NCBI GenBank assembly: GCA_945787955.1
Contig: CALZKF010000001.1
Span: 1-51,001, forward strand
Length of the DNA: 51,001 nucleotides
Source: an uncultured Acidobacteriota bacterium
GTDB taxonomy: Bacteria; Acidobacteriota; Polarisedimenticolia; Polarisedimenticolales; Polarisedimenticolaceae
Direction of reading: 5' to 3'
The translations under genes were made by a program, and so were the position numbers. Shown here piece after piece: positions 1 through 8,549 of the stretch (position 1 is its first letter; every line of letters begins with the position of its first letter). The notes under the pieces are model-generated. The model was not told the DNA's origin. It made no database searches and saw only the letters and a list, made by a program, of their open reading frames with translations.

Positions 1-1
1 C

Positions 2-1798
2 TCCACCGTGATCATCAGTTCCATCGACGGCATCGGCCCCACCAACGCCGACCGGCTGGAAGGGTTCACCATCACCGGCGGCACCGGGTTCTTCCGGGAC
101 TTCCCCGGATCCGAACCGGACCTGCTGGTGGGCGGCGGCGTATTCGTGTTCGGCAACAGTGCCCCGACCATCACCAACAACGAAATCACCGGCAACATCC
201 TGGCCGACGTGAACAATCCCGAGATCTGGTACGGCGGCGGGATCTACATCCATTCCAACAACGCCACGACCGCTCCGGCGCGGCCGGTGATCACCAACAA
301 TCTGATCACGGGAAACATAGTCGACTCCCAGGACGGCAGCAGTGAGAGCGCCGTAACGTATTCTCTCGGCGGCGGCATCTATGTCGGGTACCACTCCATC
401 CCGGTGATCGAAGGCAACACGATCCTCAGCAACCGCACCGGCGACTTGAATAAGCTGTATCAGACCGCCGCCGGAGGCGGGATGGCGGTCTACTCCCTGA
501 ACAGCCTGCCGGACACGCCGATCATCACCCGGAACGCCATCGTGGACAACACCGGCACCGATCGGGGTGGCGGCATCTCAGGCGGACCCCGGTACGACGG
601 CGACCTGGCCGTGTTCATCCCGGCCTTCGGCACCATCTCCGACAACCTGATCGAGTACAACTCGGCGGGAGAGGGGGGTGGCGTCAAATTCAACAACGTC
701 CGGTTCACCCTGATCAACAACACGGTGGTTGATAATGAGGCGGACTTCGGCGGCGGTGTGAGCATCGGCCCGACCCAGAACGTCGGTGAAGAACCGACCC
801 TGGCCAACAACATCGTAGCGCTGAACTACGCCGAGGTCGAAGCCGGCGGTCTGCACGTCGACCAGGCGGAACCGTTGGTGCGGTACAACGACATCCATGG
901 CAACCTCGCCACGTTGTACCTGAACCCCAGCGAGGTCGGAGGCGACAAGGTCGATCCTGACTACATAGGGCTGAACGGCAATATCTCGGTGGATCCGCTG
1001 TTCGTCAGCACTACGCCGGGAAGCGAAGATTACCGCTTGCAGGTCGGTAGCCCGGTCATCGACACCGGCAACAACGCCGACGCATCCACCCTGGACCTGG
1101 ACGGAAACCCCCGGACAATTGACGGAACCTACAACGGCACTTCCACCGTTGATCTTGGCGCTTTCGAATTCACTCCCGATTTCGATCTGGACGGAGCTCC
1201 GGACCTCACCGATCCCGACGACGACAATGACGGTGTGGACGACATACTGGACTGCAACGATTTCAACCCCCGCGTGAGCAACATACCCGACCCGATCGGC
1301 AACAGCCTTAATCTGGATCGGTCCGGGGTCGATGTGGTTCTGACCTGGGCAAAAGTTCGCCAGGGTCGCGCCTCCAACGTCTACCGCGGTAACTTCGCGG
1401 TGCCTGGAATATGGCCGTACGACGAAGCCTGCCTGTTCACCGAGGTGCTCGACGGCCAGGCGGTGGACAACGCCAACCCGCTGTCCAACGAAGGTTTCTA
1501 TTACTTCATAACCGCCGTCAACAGCTGTGGTGAAAGCGTCATGGGCCAGTACGTTACTGCAGGGCCGGTGAACCCGCCGATAGCCTGCGCAACCGTGAAC
1601 GGTGACTTCGATACCGACGGCGTGGCGGATCTGGACGACAACTGCCCCTTGGCCATGAACGCAGTCCAGGCTGACGGTGACCTGGACTTCGCCGGCGACG
1701 TTTGCGACAACTGCCCCCTGAACGCCAACCCATCCCAGCTCGACACCGATCTGGACGGCGCCGGTGATGCCTGCGACCTGACGGTACGCCTGACGTAA
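2..1798 (+). CDS. Secreted right-handed beta-helix protein with thrombospondin type 3 repeats (5' truncated by window; apparently frameshifted at 3' end)
   Basis: Reading frame open to the left window edge; repeated NNxI-type beta-helix rungs (TITNNEITGN, VITNNLITGN), DxDxDGxxDxxDNCP TSP3 motifs near C-terminus. Confidence 0.8.
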   Translation, partial: STVIISSIDGIGPTNADRLEGFTITGGTGFFRDFPGSEPDLLVGGGVFVFGNSAPTITNNEITGNILADVNNPEIWYGGGIYIHSNNATTAPARPVITNNLITGNIVDSQDGSSESAVTYSLGGGIYVGYHSIPVIEGNTILSNRTGDLNKLYQTAAGGGMAVYSLNSLPDTPIITRNAIVDNTGTDRGGGISGGPRYDGDLAVFIPAFGTISDNLIEYNSAGEGGGVKFNNVRFTLINNTVVDNEADFGGGVSIGPTQNVGEEPTLANNIVALNYAEVEAGGLHVDQAEPLVRYNDIHGNLATLYLNPSEVGGDKVDPDYIGLNGNISVDPLFVSTTPGSEDYRLQVGSPVIDTGNNADASTLDLDGNPRTIDGTYNGTSTVDLGAFEFTPDFDLDGAPDLTDPDDDNDGVDDILDCNDFNPRVSNIPDPIGNSLNLDRSGVDVVLTWAKVRQGRASNVYRGNFAVPGIWPYDEACLFTEVLDGQAVDNANPLSNEGFYYFITAVNSCGESVMGQYVTAGPVNPPIACATVNGDFDTDGVADLDDNCPLAMNAVQADGDLDFAGDVCDNCPLNANPSQLDTDLDGAGDACDLTVRLT

Positions 1799-2148
1799 GC
1801 GACTGTGCTCCCCTGGACCCGAATACATCAACAGGACCGGGAGAAATTATCGACCTGATCGTGGAACGGAGCGGCACGCATGCAGTGCTGAGCTGGGCGC
1901 CAGGGTCGCCGGCGACCCGTTACGACCTGGCGGGCGGCTTCCTGTCGGACCTGGCCGTGACCGGGGACACCAGCCTCGCCACCTGCCAGGCCGAGGACCT
2001 GAACATCACTTCGTGGACCGACACACGGCCGGAAGCGCCCTCCGGTGACGCCTACTACTATCTGGTCCGGGGCGACGCGGTTTGCGCCGGCTCTTACGGG
2101 AGCGACTCGGGAGGGTTGGAGCGACCGACCCCGGCGGCGTGCCCGTGA
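1783..2148 (+). CDS. Out-of-frame continuation of the preceding gene (TSP3 remnant plus C-terminal YYYLVRG..GSYG..S.G.ER..CP domain)
   Basis: Frame +1 reads PDGTPDVSDCAPLDPN directly in register with the TSP3 repeat broken in the upstream ORF, then continues to a TGA at 2148. Confidence 0.65.
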   Translation, partial: GTPDVSDCAPLDPNTSTGPGEIIDLIVERSGTHAVLSWAPGSPATRYDLAGGFLSDLAVTGDTSLATCQAEDLNITSWTDTRPEAPSGDAYYYLVRGDAVCAGSYGSDSGGLERPTPAACP

Positions 2149-2331
2149 GCCGACCGCCGGCATAAGTGTTGATACGACAGGGCTTCCCCTCGAGACCGCC
2201 TGCTGATCTCCCGATCCGGCCGGATTGATGCGGTTGTCACCCCGCAATTGTTCGTTTATAGTTTTGCCTCTTTCGATCATTCGAAGTACGGTTGAGAATC
2301 CTGAAATACCGGTAATCAGAGGGCAAATCCA

Positions 2332-3066
2332 ATGAAGTTGGTTCAGAGCACATTTCTGAGTCTGGCGACCCTGGCGGTCGTCTTTATCGCAATCCTCTCG
2401 GGCTGTTCCGGGAGTGATCCTCTCAGCACAACCGTCGGCGGCCTGGTGCTGGATTTCCAGATCACCGATCCCGGTTCAACGCAATATGAAGAGGCCAGCC
2501 TCCTGCTGATCAAGGCGATTGTCCGGCCGACCTCAGCCCAAAGCCTGGAAAGCCTGGGTGGCGCAGGGATCTCATTACTCGCCAACCAGAGGCCTGAGAT
2601 GGATCTGAATGCAACCTCAAACACGATACCGGCCGCCAGTCTTCCCGCCGGCACTTACATCTTGGATGAGATCAGCTTCCTTCCCAGTGGATTTGTCCCC
2701 ATTACGCTGGTGGACAACGACGCTCCTACTGATCCGTTGTTTGACTGCATTGACCGGAAGGCCGTACTGCCCGGTGACGAATTTGAACGAGCCATAATAG
2801 CCTCGAGACTAGGCTTCCTCCCCTCCGAGCGGCTGATCTTCAGACCCGGCTCGACCATCGTGATTCCAACCGACGACGTGGTTCTCCATCCGATCAGAAT
2901 CAGGTCGGAACTGCTGATCCAGGCCTATAGGAACGCCATGACCTGTTCGGACGATGAGCTGCTTTGCCGCAATGTGTCCCAGAATACGGTGCCGCCCTGC
3001 ATCACAGGGTTCCGCGCCAACGATTTCATCACCGAACTCGAAGGGCTGGATTGGATCAGCTACTGA
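2332..3066 (+). CDS. Putative lipoprotein of unknown function
   Basis: ORF with signal peptide and lipobox (AILSGCSG). Confidence 0.7.
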   Translation: MKLVQSTFLSLATLAVVFIAILSGCSGSDPLSTTVGGLVLDFQITDPGSTQYEEASLLLIKAIVRPTSAQSLESLGGAGISLLANQRPEMDLNATSNTIPAASLPAGTYILDEISFLPSGFVPITLVDNDAPTDPLFDCIDRKAVLPGDEFERAIIASRLGFLPSERLIFRPGSTIVIPTDDVVLHPIRIRSELLIQAYRNAMTCSDDELLCRNVSQNTVPPCITGFRANDFITELEGLDWISY

Positions 3067-3071
3067 ACAGG

Positions 3072-3992
3072 ATGAACACTTCTACCCCAAGGATACTGTT
3101 CCTCGCGTTTCTACTGGTGTTGCTGGCCTGCACGGTATCCTGCGATGAGATCCAGGACGACATTATCGAGGTCGGCCTGCTCCAGATCCATCCGGTACAG
3201 CCGGTCCAGACCGTTCCAACCCTTGGCGAAGACAGCATCCAGCAGACCGTCTGGACGATTCTTGAGGCATCGATCCAGTTTCCCGAGATCTCCTACGACC
3301 TGGCCTTAAGCGGCGACTGCCTCTTCCAGCAATCGTACATCTCCCTGTCCACAGGCAGCGGCGAGTGCATGCTCGGCGCCGCAGTAGCGGTATCTCCCAC
3401 GCCTACGACCGGTGTCCTCACCTTCACCGTGGAAATGGACGCCTCCCGGGTCCAACAGGTCGACATATCCTCTGGTGGTGATCTGGATGGAGACGGGGTT
3501 CTCAATGAAGACGACAACTGCCCCCTGGTCACCAACCCGGGTCAGGAGACGGTGGTGGACGTCTTCGAGGAGGAGATCGGCGAAGCCTGCGCATTCGATA
3601 CCAGCGGTGGCGTAGGTGATCCCGTGTATTTTCTGGACAATGAACTGGACGAGATTCCGGACATCGCGGACAATTGCCCCTTCCACCCGAACCCGACCCA
3701 GGAAAACACACCTGACCCGTCGCTTCCGGCCGGCTTGCCCTCTGACGGGATCGGCGATGCGTGCACCGAAAGCGCCGCGGTCTCCGTCTCCGGGCAGACG
3801 ACCTTCTCGCTGGATGTGGACGTCGATCCGTACGTCCAGGAAAGGCGGCGGATGCTCCTGGTCCTGGATTTCGGTAGTGACCTGTCCGGTATGAGCTGCA
3901 ACTGGGTTGCGGGATCCTGCGACCTGGATCCGGCCTCGATCCGGTCCTGTGTACTGAACGACAGGTTGTCCGCAGCCTCCGGTTGCCCCTGA
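3072..3992 (+). CDS. Putative lipoprotein with thrombospondin type 3 repeats
   Basis: Internal ATG at 3072 gives MNTSTPRILFLAFLLVLLACTVSCDE signal/lipobox; DLDGDGVLNEDDNCPLVTNP and DNELDEIPDIADNCPFHPNP repeats. Confidence 0.75.
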   Translation: MNTSTPRILFLAFLLVLLACTVSCDEIQDDIIEVGLLQIHPVQPVQTVPTLGEDSIQQTVWTILEASIQFPEISYDLALSGDCLFQQSYISLSTGSGECMLGAAVAVSPTPTTGVLTFTVEMDASRVQQVDISSGGDLDGDGVLNEDDNCPLVTNPGQETVVDVFEEEIGEACAFDTSGGVGDPVYFLDNELDEIPDIADNCPFHPNPTQENTPDPSLPAGLPSDGIGDACTESAAVSVSGQTTFSLDVDVDPYVQERRRMLLVLDFGSDLSGMSCNWVAGSCDLDPASIRSCVLNDRLSAASGCP

Positions 3993-3993
3993 C

Positions 3994-4614
3994 TTATTTC
4001 TTTGTCGGGCGTCTCCTGCGCTGCTTGCCCGACGCCTTTTTCTCCATCTGCTCATCGATGCTGTCGGCCAGGACCGATGCCTCCACCGGCTTGGCAAAGC
4101 AATCGACGGCGCCGCATTCCCTGATCCGGGCCTCGGTTTCCGGTGTATGGAACCCGGTCATTGCAATCACAATGGTTGCGGAAGTGTCCGGGTCGGCTTT
4201 GATGGTGCGGCAGACCTGGAAACCGTCCATACCCGGCATGCGCAGATCCAGCAGGACCACATCCGGCTTGAATGTCGCAACCAGCCGGCCGGCCTCAAAG
4301 CCGTCGGAGGCGGTCATCACTTCGAACGAGTCGTTTCTGGCCCCCAGATGCTCCGCCAGGAGATCCCGGATGACACCGTCATCGTCGACCACCAGAACCC
4401 GTGAACGTCCCGACCCGGCATGGAGCTCCTCAGCCAGAGGAATTCCGTTGTCCTTCATGAACTTGACGAGATCATCGCGGCGAATCCGCCGGTGACCGCC
4501 CGGTGTCCGGAAGGCCGGCAACCTGCCGGCATTAACCCAATTAATTATGGATAGCGGCGAAACATGGCACAATTTCGCGGCTTCGAAGGTAGTGAATACT
4601 GCTTTCTCGTTCAT
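3994..4614 (-). CDS. Excisionase/MerR-type helix-turn-helix domain fused to response-regulator receiver domain
   Basis: N-term FTTFEAAKLCHVSPLSIINWVNAGRLPAFRTPGGHRRIRRDDL (HTH_17-like); C-term VLVVDDDGVIRDLL...DVVLLDLRMPGMDGFQV...AKPV receiver motifs. Confidence 0.85.
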   Translation of the reverse strand: MNEKAVFTTFEAAKLCHVSPLSIINWVNAGRLPAFRTPGGHRRIRRDDLVKFMKDNGIPLAEELHAGSGRSRVLVVDDDGVIRDLLAEHLGARNDSFEVMTASDGFEAGRLVATFKPDVVLLDLRMPGMDGFQVCRTIKADPDTSATIVIAMTGFHTPETEARIRECGAVDCFAKPVEASVLADSIDEQMEKKASGKQRRRRPTKK

Positions 4615-4704
4615 CCCGTCACCTTAGGTAATTTAAGGTATTAAAATATAGAAATCCCATATTGCCAGAAATAGTCAACTTGTCAAGAGGATATTCGGAA
4701 CGAG

Positions 4705-5925
4705 TCAGCATTCCAGCCTTACCGTCTCCACTATCCGTTGCAGCGCCTGCCGGACTACCTCCGTACGGGGGTGCCGAACGATGATATAGCCGTCCCCTTC
4801 GTAGCTTCCGGACCGTCGGCTGCCCGGCTCGGGGAGGCGAGCCTCCACGACCAGATCGCCTATCAGGTCCCTGATCCGGTCCAGCCCCAGAATCTTCCTG
4901 ATCGGGCCCTCTCCCTGCCCCCGAAGGTAGGCGGCCCCGGCTGCGTACTTCCGCTCCGGGGGCTGAAAGCGCTCGTACACCATGAGATCTGCCCAGGCGC
5001 CATAAAGGTCGATCTCGTTGGCATAGGAGATCAGGGTGGTGAACTGGGCACCCGGCGGTCGTGCCCCGACTTCCGAAACCGCGATACTGCCGTCCTGCCG
5101 GCGGAACCATTCCATATGACTGAGGGCGGTACCGACACCCAGCGCATCCAGCGCCCGGGAAGCCACATGCCGTATATCATTGTACCGGGCATCGTCCACC
5201 TCCCGGGGGATCATGACACACCACTGAATCCACGGGTTCTCCAGGACTTCGAGCGGTCCCGGGTAATAATGGCTCAGGGAGTGCCACACCTGCCGGCCGT
5301 GTATCGACACGCAATCGAAGGAGTGCTCGTCACCCCGGACGAACTCCTCCATCAGGACCGGCCGCTCCGGCGTCGGTTCGGCAGCGGCCAGAGCGGCTTC
5401 AAGGCCGGCCGGATCTTCAACCCGGTGGGTGTCTTTCCCTCCTGCGCCGTCGATCGGTTTTACGACAACCGGGTACCCGGTCTTGTCAAGGAACTCACGG
5501 ACTTGTTCCCGGCTACCCGCCAGGACATGCCTGGCGCAGGGCACTCCGGCAGCCTGCAAGGTCTCCTTCATGAGCGCCTTGTCCCGGAAGTTCCTCGCTG
5601 CCGGCACCTTCATGCCGTCGATGTCCAGGACTTCCCGGACCTGGGCCAAGGGAACTTGCAACTGTTCCAGGGCTCCCAGCAAACGATGGACGGGGCCGAG
5701 AGACCGTCCGATCCTGCGGACGGCCTCCGCAATCATTCCCGGATCAAGGGCGTCCGGCAAAACCTCACCGGCCGCCAGCCTGGACCGTATCGACTCCGGG
5801 AGGCCGGAAACCGGATCCTGACTGACCAGCCCCAGGCGAACACCTGGCAGCTCCGCCGTCGCCTTGAGAAATCTGAGCGTCGTCTCCAGGAAAAACGGCG
5901 CAACAAATACGACTACCGGCATCAC
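4705..5925 (-). CDS. ATP-grasp domain carboxylate-amine ligase-like protein
   Basis: 406 aa; TGYPVVVKPIDGAGGKDT nucleotide-binding motif, SHMEWF, SEVGARPPG. Confidence 0.8.
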   Translation of the reverse strand: MMPVVVFVAPFFLETTLRFLKATAELPGVRLGLVSQDPVSGLPESIRSRLAAGEVLPDALDPGMIAEAVRRIGRSLGPVHRLLGALEQLQVPLAQVREVLDIDGMKVPAARNFRDKALMKETLQAAGVPCARHVLAGSREQVREFLDKTGYPVVVKPIDGAGGKDTHRVEDPAGLEAALAAAEPTPERPVLMEEFVRGDEHSFDCVSIHGRQVWHSLSHYYPGPLEVLENPWIQWCVMIPREVDDARYNDIRHVASRALDALGVGTALSHMEWFRRQDGSIAVSEVGARPPGAQFTTLISYANEIDLYGAWADLMVYERFQPPERKYAAGAAYLRGQGEGPIRKILGLDRIRDLIGDLVVEARLPEPGSRRSGSYEGDGYIIVRHPRTEVVRQALQRIVETVRLEC

Positions 5926-6050
5926 TGGCCTCCCTGCGGAACGGACGGCGCTGTCCGGCCGACTGCCGCCATGTTAACGGAAAAACGGATCCGTACCCAT
6001 TTTCAAGGGAATCGAGTTAGGATGATTCAGAAACATTCAGGAGCCTGGTC

Positions 6051-7271
6051 ATGCATGTAATTTTCGTCGAACCGGCATTCCCTAAAAACCAACGGGATTT
6101 CGTCCGTGCGCTGGCCTCTGTCGGTGCCGGTGTGACCGGGATCGGAGAGCGAGCAGTTCATGAACTGGATAACGATCTCAAGGGCTGGCTTGCGGGTTAT
6201 GAACAGGTTTCGTCGGTCTGCAATGAGAGAGAAATGCTGGATACGGTCCGCCTGATCCAGTCCCGGGGCTGGGTGGATCGTCTGGAAGCAACCATCGAAG
6301 CGCACATCCAGCCTGCAGCCAACGTTCGGGACGCGGCTGGAATCCCCGGCACCTCTCCCCGGACCGCGTTTCTGAGCCGGGACAAGCCGGCCATGAAGGA
6401 AGCTCTGCGCCGTGCCGGAATCGCCTGCGCCGCTTCCACCGGCACCGACTCCGCCCGGGAGGCCCGTCAGTTCGCCAAGGAAACCGGCTACCCGCTGATT
6501 CTCAAGCCGCGGGATGCTGCCGGCGCAGCCGGCACCTGGCGAGCAAACAACGAGGAAGAGCTGGAAACGGCAATCCGCGATTCGGGGCTCCTGGACGGCA
6601 ACTCCGTGGCAGTTGAAGAGTTCATCGAGGGCCACGAGGGTTTCTACGACACGCTGACCGTAGACGGCCAGATACGATACGAGTTCATCTCGCACTATTA
6701 CCCCAACGTGCTTGAGGCGATGAGAACCCGCTGGATCTCGCCACAACTGCTGACCACCAACCGACTGGAGGCACCGGACTACAGCGAGGTCAGAGAAATG
6801 GGTGCAAGGGTGATCCGGGAGCTGGGCATCGGAACTTCCGCAACACACATGGAATGGTTCTTTGGCCCTAAAGGTATGAAATTCTCAGAAATCGGCACCC
6901 GCCCGCCGGGGGTGGGGACATGGGACCTGTACTGCAGCGCCAACGAATTCGATCTGTACCGGGAATGGGCCCTGGCGGTGATCGGCGGGAATCCGGCAGC
7001 CGGCCCCACAAGACGTTATGCCGCCGGTTTGATCGCCCTGCGCCCGGAAACGGATGGCTTCATCCGCGGCTATTCCGGAGTGGATTCGGTGCATGACCGG
7101 TTCGGGGAACACATCATCGACACCCATTTCCCCGGCGAAGGAACTCCAACCCAGCCGGTAGAGGCAGGGTATATGGCCAACGCCTGGGTCAGGGTCCGGC
7201 ATGCGGATTACGATGTCTTGAAGGGAATACTTGATGAGATCGGCCGGACCGTTTCGGTCCACGCCGGCTGA
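6051..7271 (+). CDS. ATP-grasp domain carboxylate-amine ligase-like protein (paralogue of the divergent neighbour)
   Basis: 406 aa; TGYPLILKPRDAAGAAGT, SHYYPNVLE, THMEWF, SEIGTRPPG shared with 4705..5925. Confidence 0.8.
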   Translation: MHVIFVEPAFPKNQRDFVRALASVGAGVTGIGERAVHELDNDLKGWLAGYEQVSSVCNEREMLDTVRLIQSRGWVDRLEATIEAHIQPAANVRDAAGIPGTSPRTAFLSRDKPAMKEALRRAGIACAASTGTDSAREARQFAKETGYPLILKPRDAAGAAGTWRANNEEELETAIRDSGLLDGNSVAVEEFIEGHEGFYDTLTVDGQIRYEFISHYYPNVLEAMRTRWISPQLLTTNRLEAPDYSEVREMGARVIRELGIGTSATHMEWFFGPKGMKFSEIGTRPPGVGTWDLYCSANEFDLYREWALAVIGGNPAAGPTRRYAAGLIALRPETDGFIRGYSGVDSVHDRFGEHIIDTHFPGEGTPTQPVEAGYMANAWVRVRHADYDVLKGILDEIGRTVSVHAG

Positions 7272-7273
7272 CC

Positions 7274-8440
7274 ATGGGAGACGGCATGAACCTTCTCACG
7301 GCGACCTTGTTGACCCTCGTCCTGACCTGCCCGGTCTTCGCTTCCGGACCGCCGTCTTATTGGAGCGAAGATCTGTCGGGTGCTCAGGCGGTGGCCGGCA
7401 CACCGGCAGGCGCGTTGGCGACAGCCCGGGCCGGTGAGAAAGAACTGACATCAGTCCTCAATTTCAGGTTGCCTGCTGAAACCGGGGACCGGAGTCTGGA
7501 GATCAAGGGCCAGGTTCGCTCCCTGATATTTATTGAAGACGGGGCCGCTCTCCTGGCGGTGGTTCAGAAGCAGTTCAGGAAAAAAAGCTGGGACACCTTC
7601 CTCCTGAAGATCGACACCGCAACTTCCAAGACCACCCGCCTGGTCACGCTGCCCCGATCCGCTGCAGGAATGACTCTGTTGCCCGGCGCCAGGCACCTGC
7701 TGGTGGCGTGCAACCGGGAGATCCGTTCATTCACCCTGCCCGGATTCCGATCCGGGCAGCTGTACCGGTTGCCCGGCGGAAATCTGGCGCTGGCCCATTA
7801 CTCCGGCCCACTGATTCTGGTCGGCCGCACCCACGACCTTGTACTGGTCAACCTTGAAGACCCTCCGGGTGAAGAGCAGATGCCGATCCGCCAGCGGTTC
7901 GCCATCGCCAGTCCCCTGCGCTCGATGACGATCTCCGCCGACGCAACCCGGCTGTACGGGGTGACTCTGGATGGTGTGAAGGTGGAACAATCGCTGGATG
8001 CGATGGACCTCTCCGCCGCCGTCCTGCCCCAGTTGCCTGCAGTACCGGAACCGGAGGCGATCAAGGCACCGGTCGAAGTGGTGAGACCACCGGTCCGGAA
8101 AACGGTAGTTCCTCCGGAACCGCAGCCGGATGCCGAGCCGCAAGCACAGGCCGATGCCACCGATTTCCAGCTGTTCGGCACGCTGCAGGGTGCGGCGGCA
8201 AGCCGGGTTGAATCGGTTTTGATTCTCGGCCCGAATAATATTCTCCGTGAAGCGGCAAGAGTACGGCCCGACGCCGATGGGCGTTGGGGCGTGGCAGCAC
8301 TCCCCCCCGGGCGTTACCGCATCGTTCTGGACGGCGGCGGCGGTCATGTGATTGTGTCCGAGCCCCGGTTCGCCGCTATCCAGGTGATTGAGGGTGAGGC
8401 CGTGGAGGCACCTCCGTTCGACGTCCAACGAATCCGCTGA
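7274..8440 (+). CDS. Exported protein of unknown function with C-terminal carboxypeptidase-regulatory-like beta domain
   Basis: Signal-like N-term MNLLTATLLTLVLTCPVFASG (start possibly 7286); C-term GRWGVAALPPGRYRIVLDGGGG. Confidence 0.6.
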   Translation: MGDGMNLLTATLLTLVLTCPVFASGPPSYWSEDLSGAQAVAGTPAGALATARAGEKELTSVLNFRLPAETGDRSLEIKGQVRSLIFIEDGAALLAVVQKQFRKKSWDTFLLKIDTATSKTTRLVTLPRSAAGMTLLPGARHLLVACNREIRSFTLPGFRSGQLYRLPGGNLALAHYSGPLILVGRTHDLVLVNLEDPPGEEQMPIRQRFAIASPLRSMTISADATRLYGVTLDGVKVEQSLDAMDLSAAVLPQLPAVPEPEAIKAPVEVVRPPVRKTVVPPEPQPDAEPQAQADATDFQLFGTLQGAAASRVESVLILGPNNILREAARVRPDADGRWGVAALPPGRYRIVLDGGGGHVIVSEPRFAAIQVIEGEAVEAPPFDVQRIR

Positions 8441-8549
8441 GGAATCCCTGTCCTCCACGGAACCGCGCTGCACTCGCTCCTGTGGCAGCACAACCGGGAG
8501 ATCAAGAGTAGAATTCACGATTCCGACCGCGAATCAGGAGAACTCCCGC

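Noticed and set aside
578-1831. Long minus-strand ORF (417 aa) opposite the beta-helix gene
   Set aside because: Antisense to a clear coding gene, Val/Gly-rich shadow-frame composition, no recognisable domain; a high-GC artefact.
4738-6060. 440-aa plus-strand ORF opposite the ATP-grasp gene
   Set aside because: Shadow ORF of 4705..5925, which has convincing ATP-grasp motifs.
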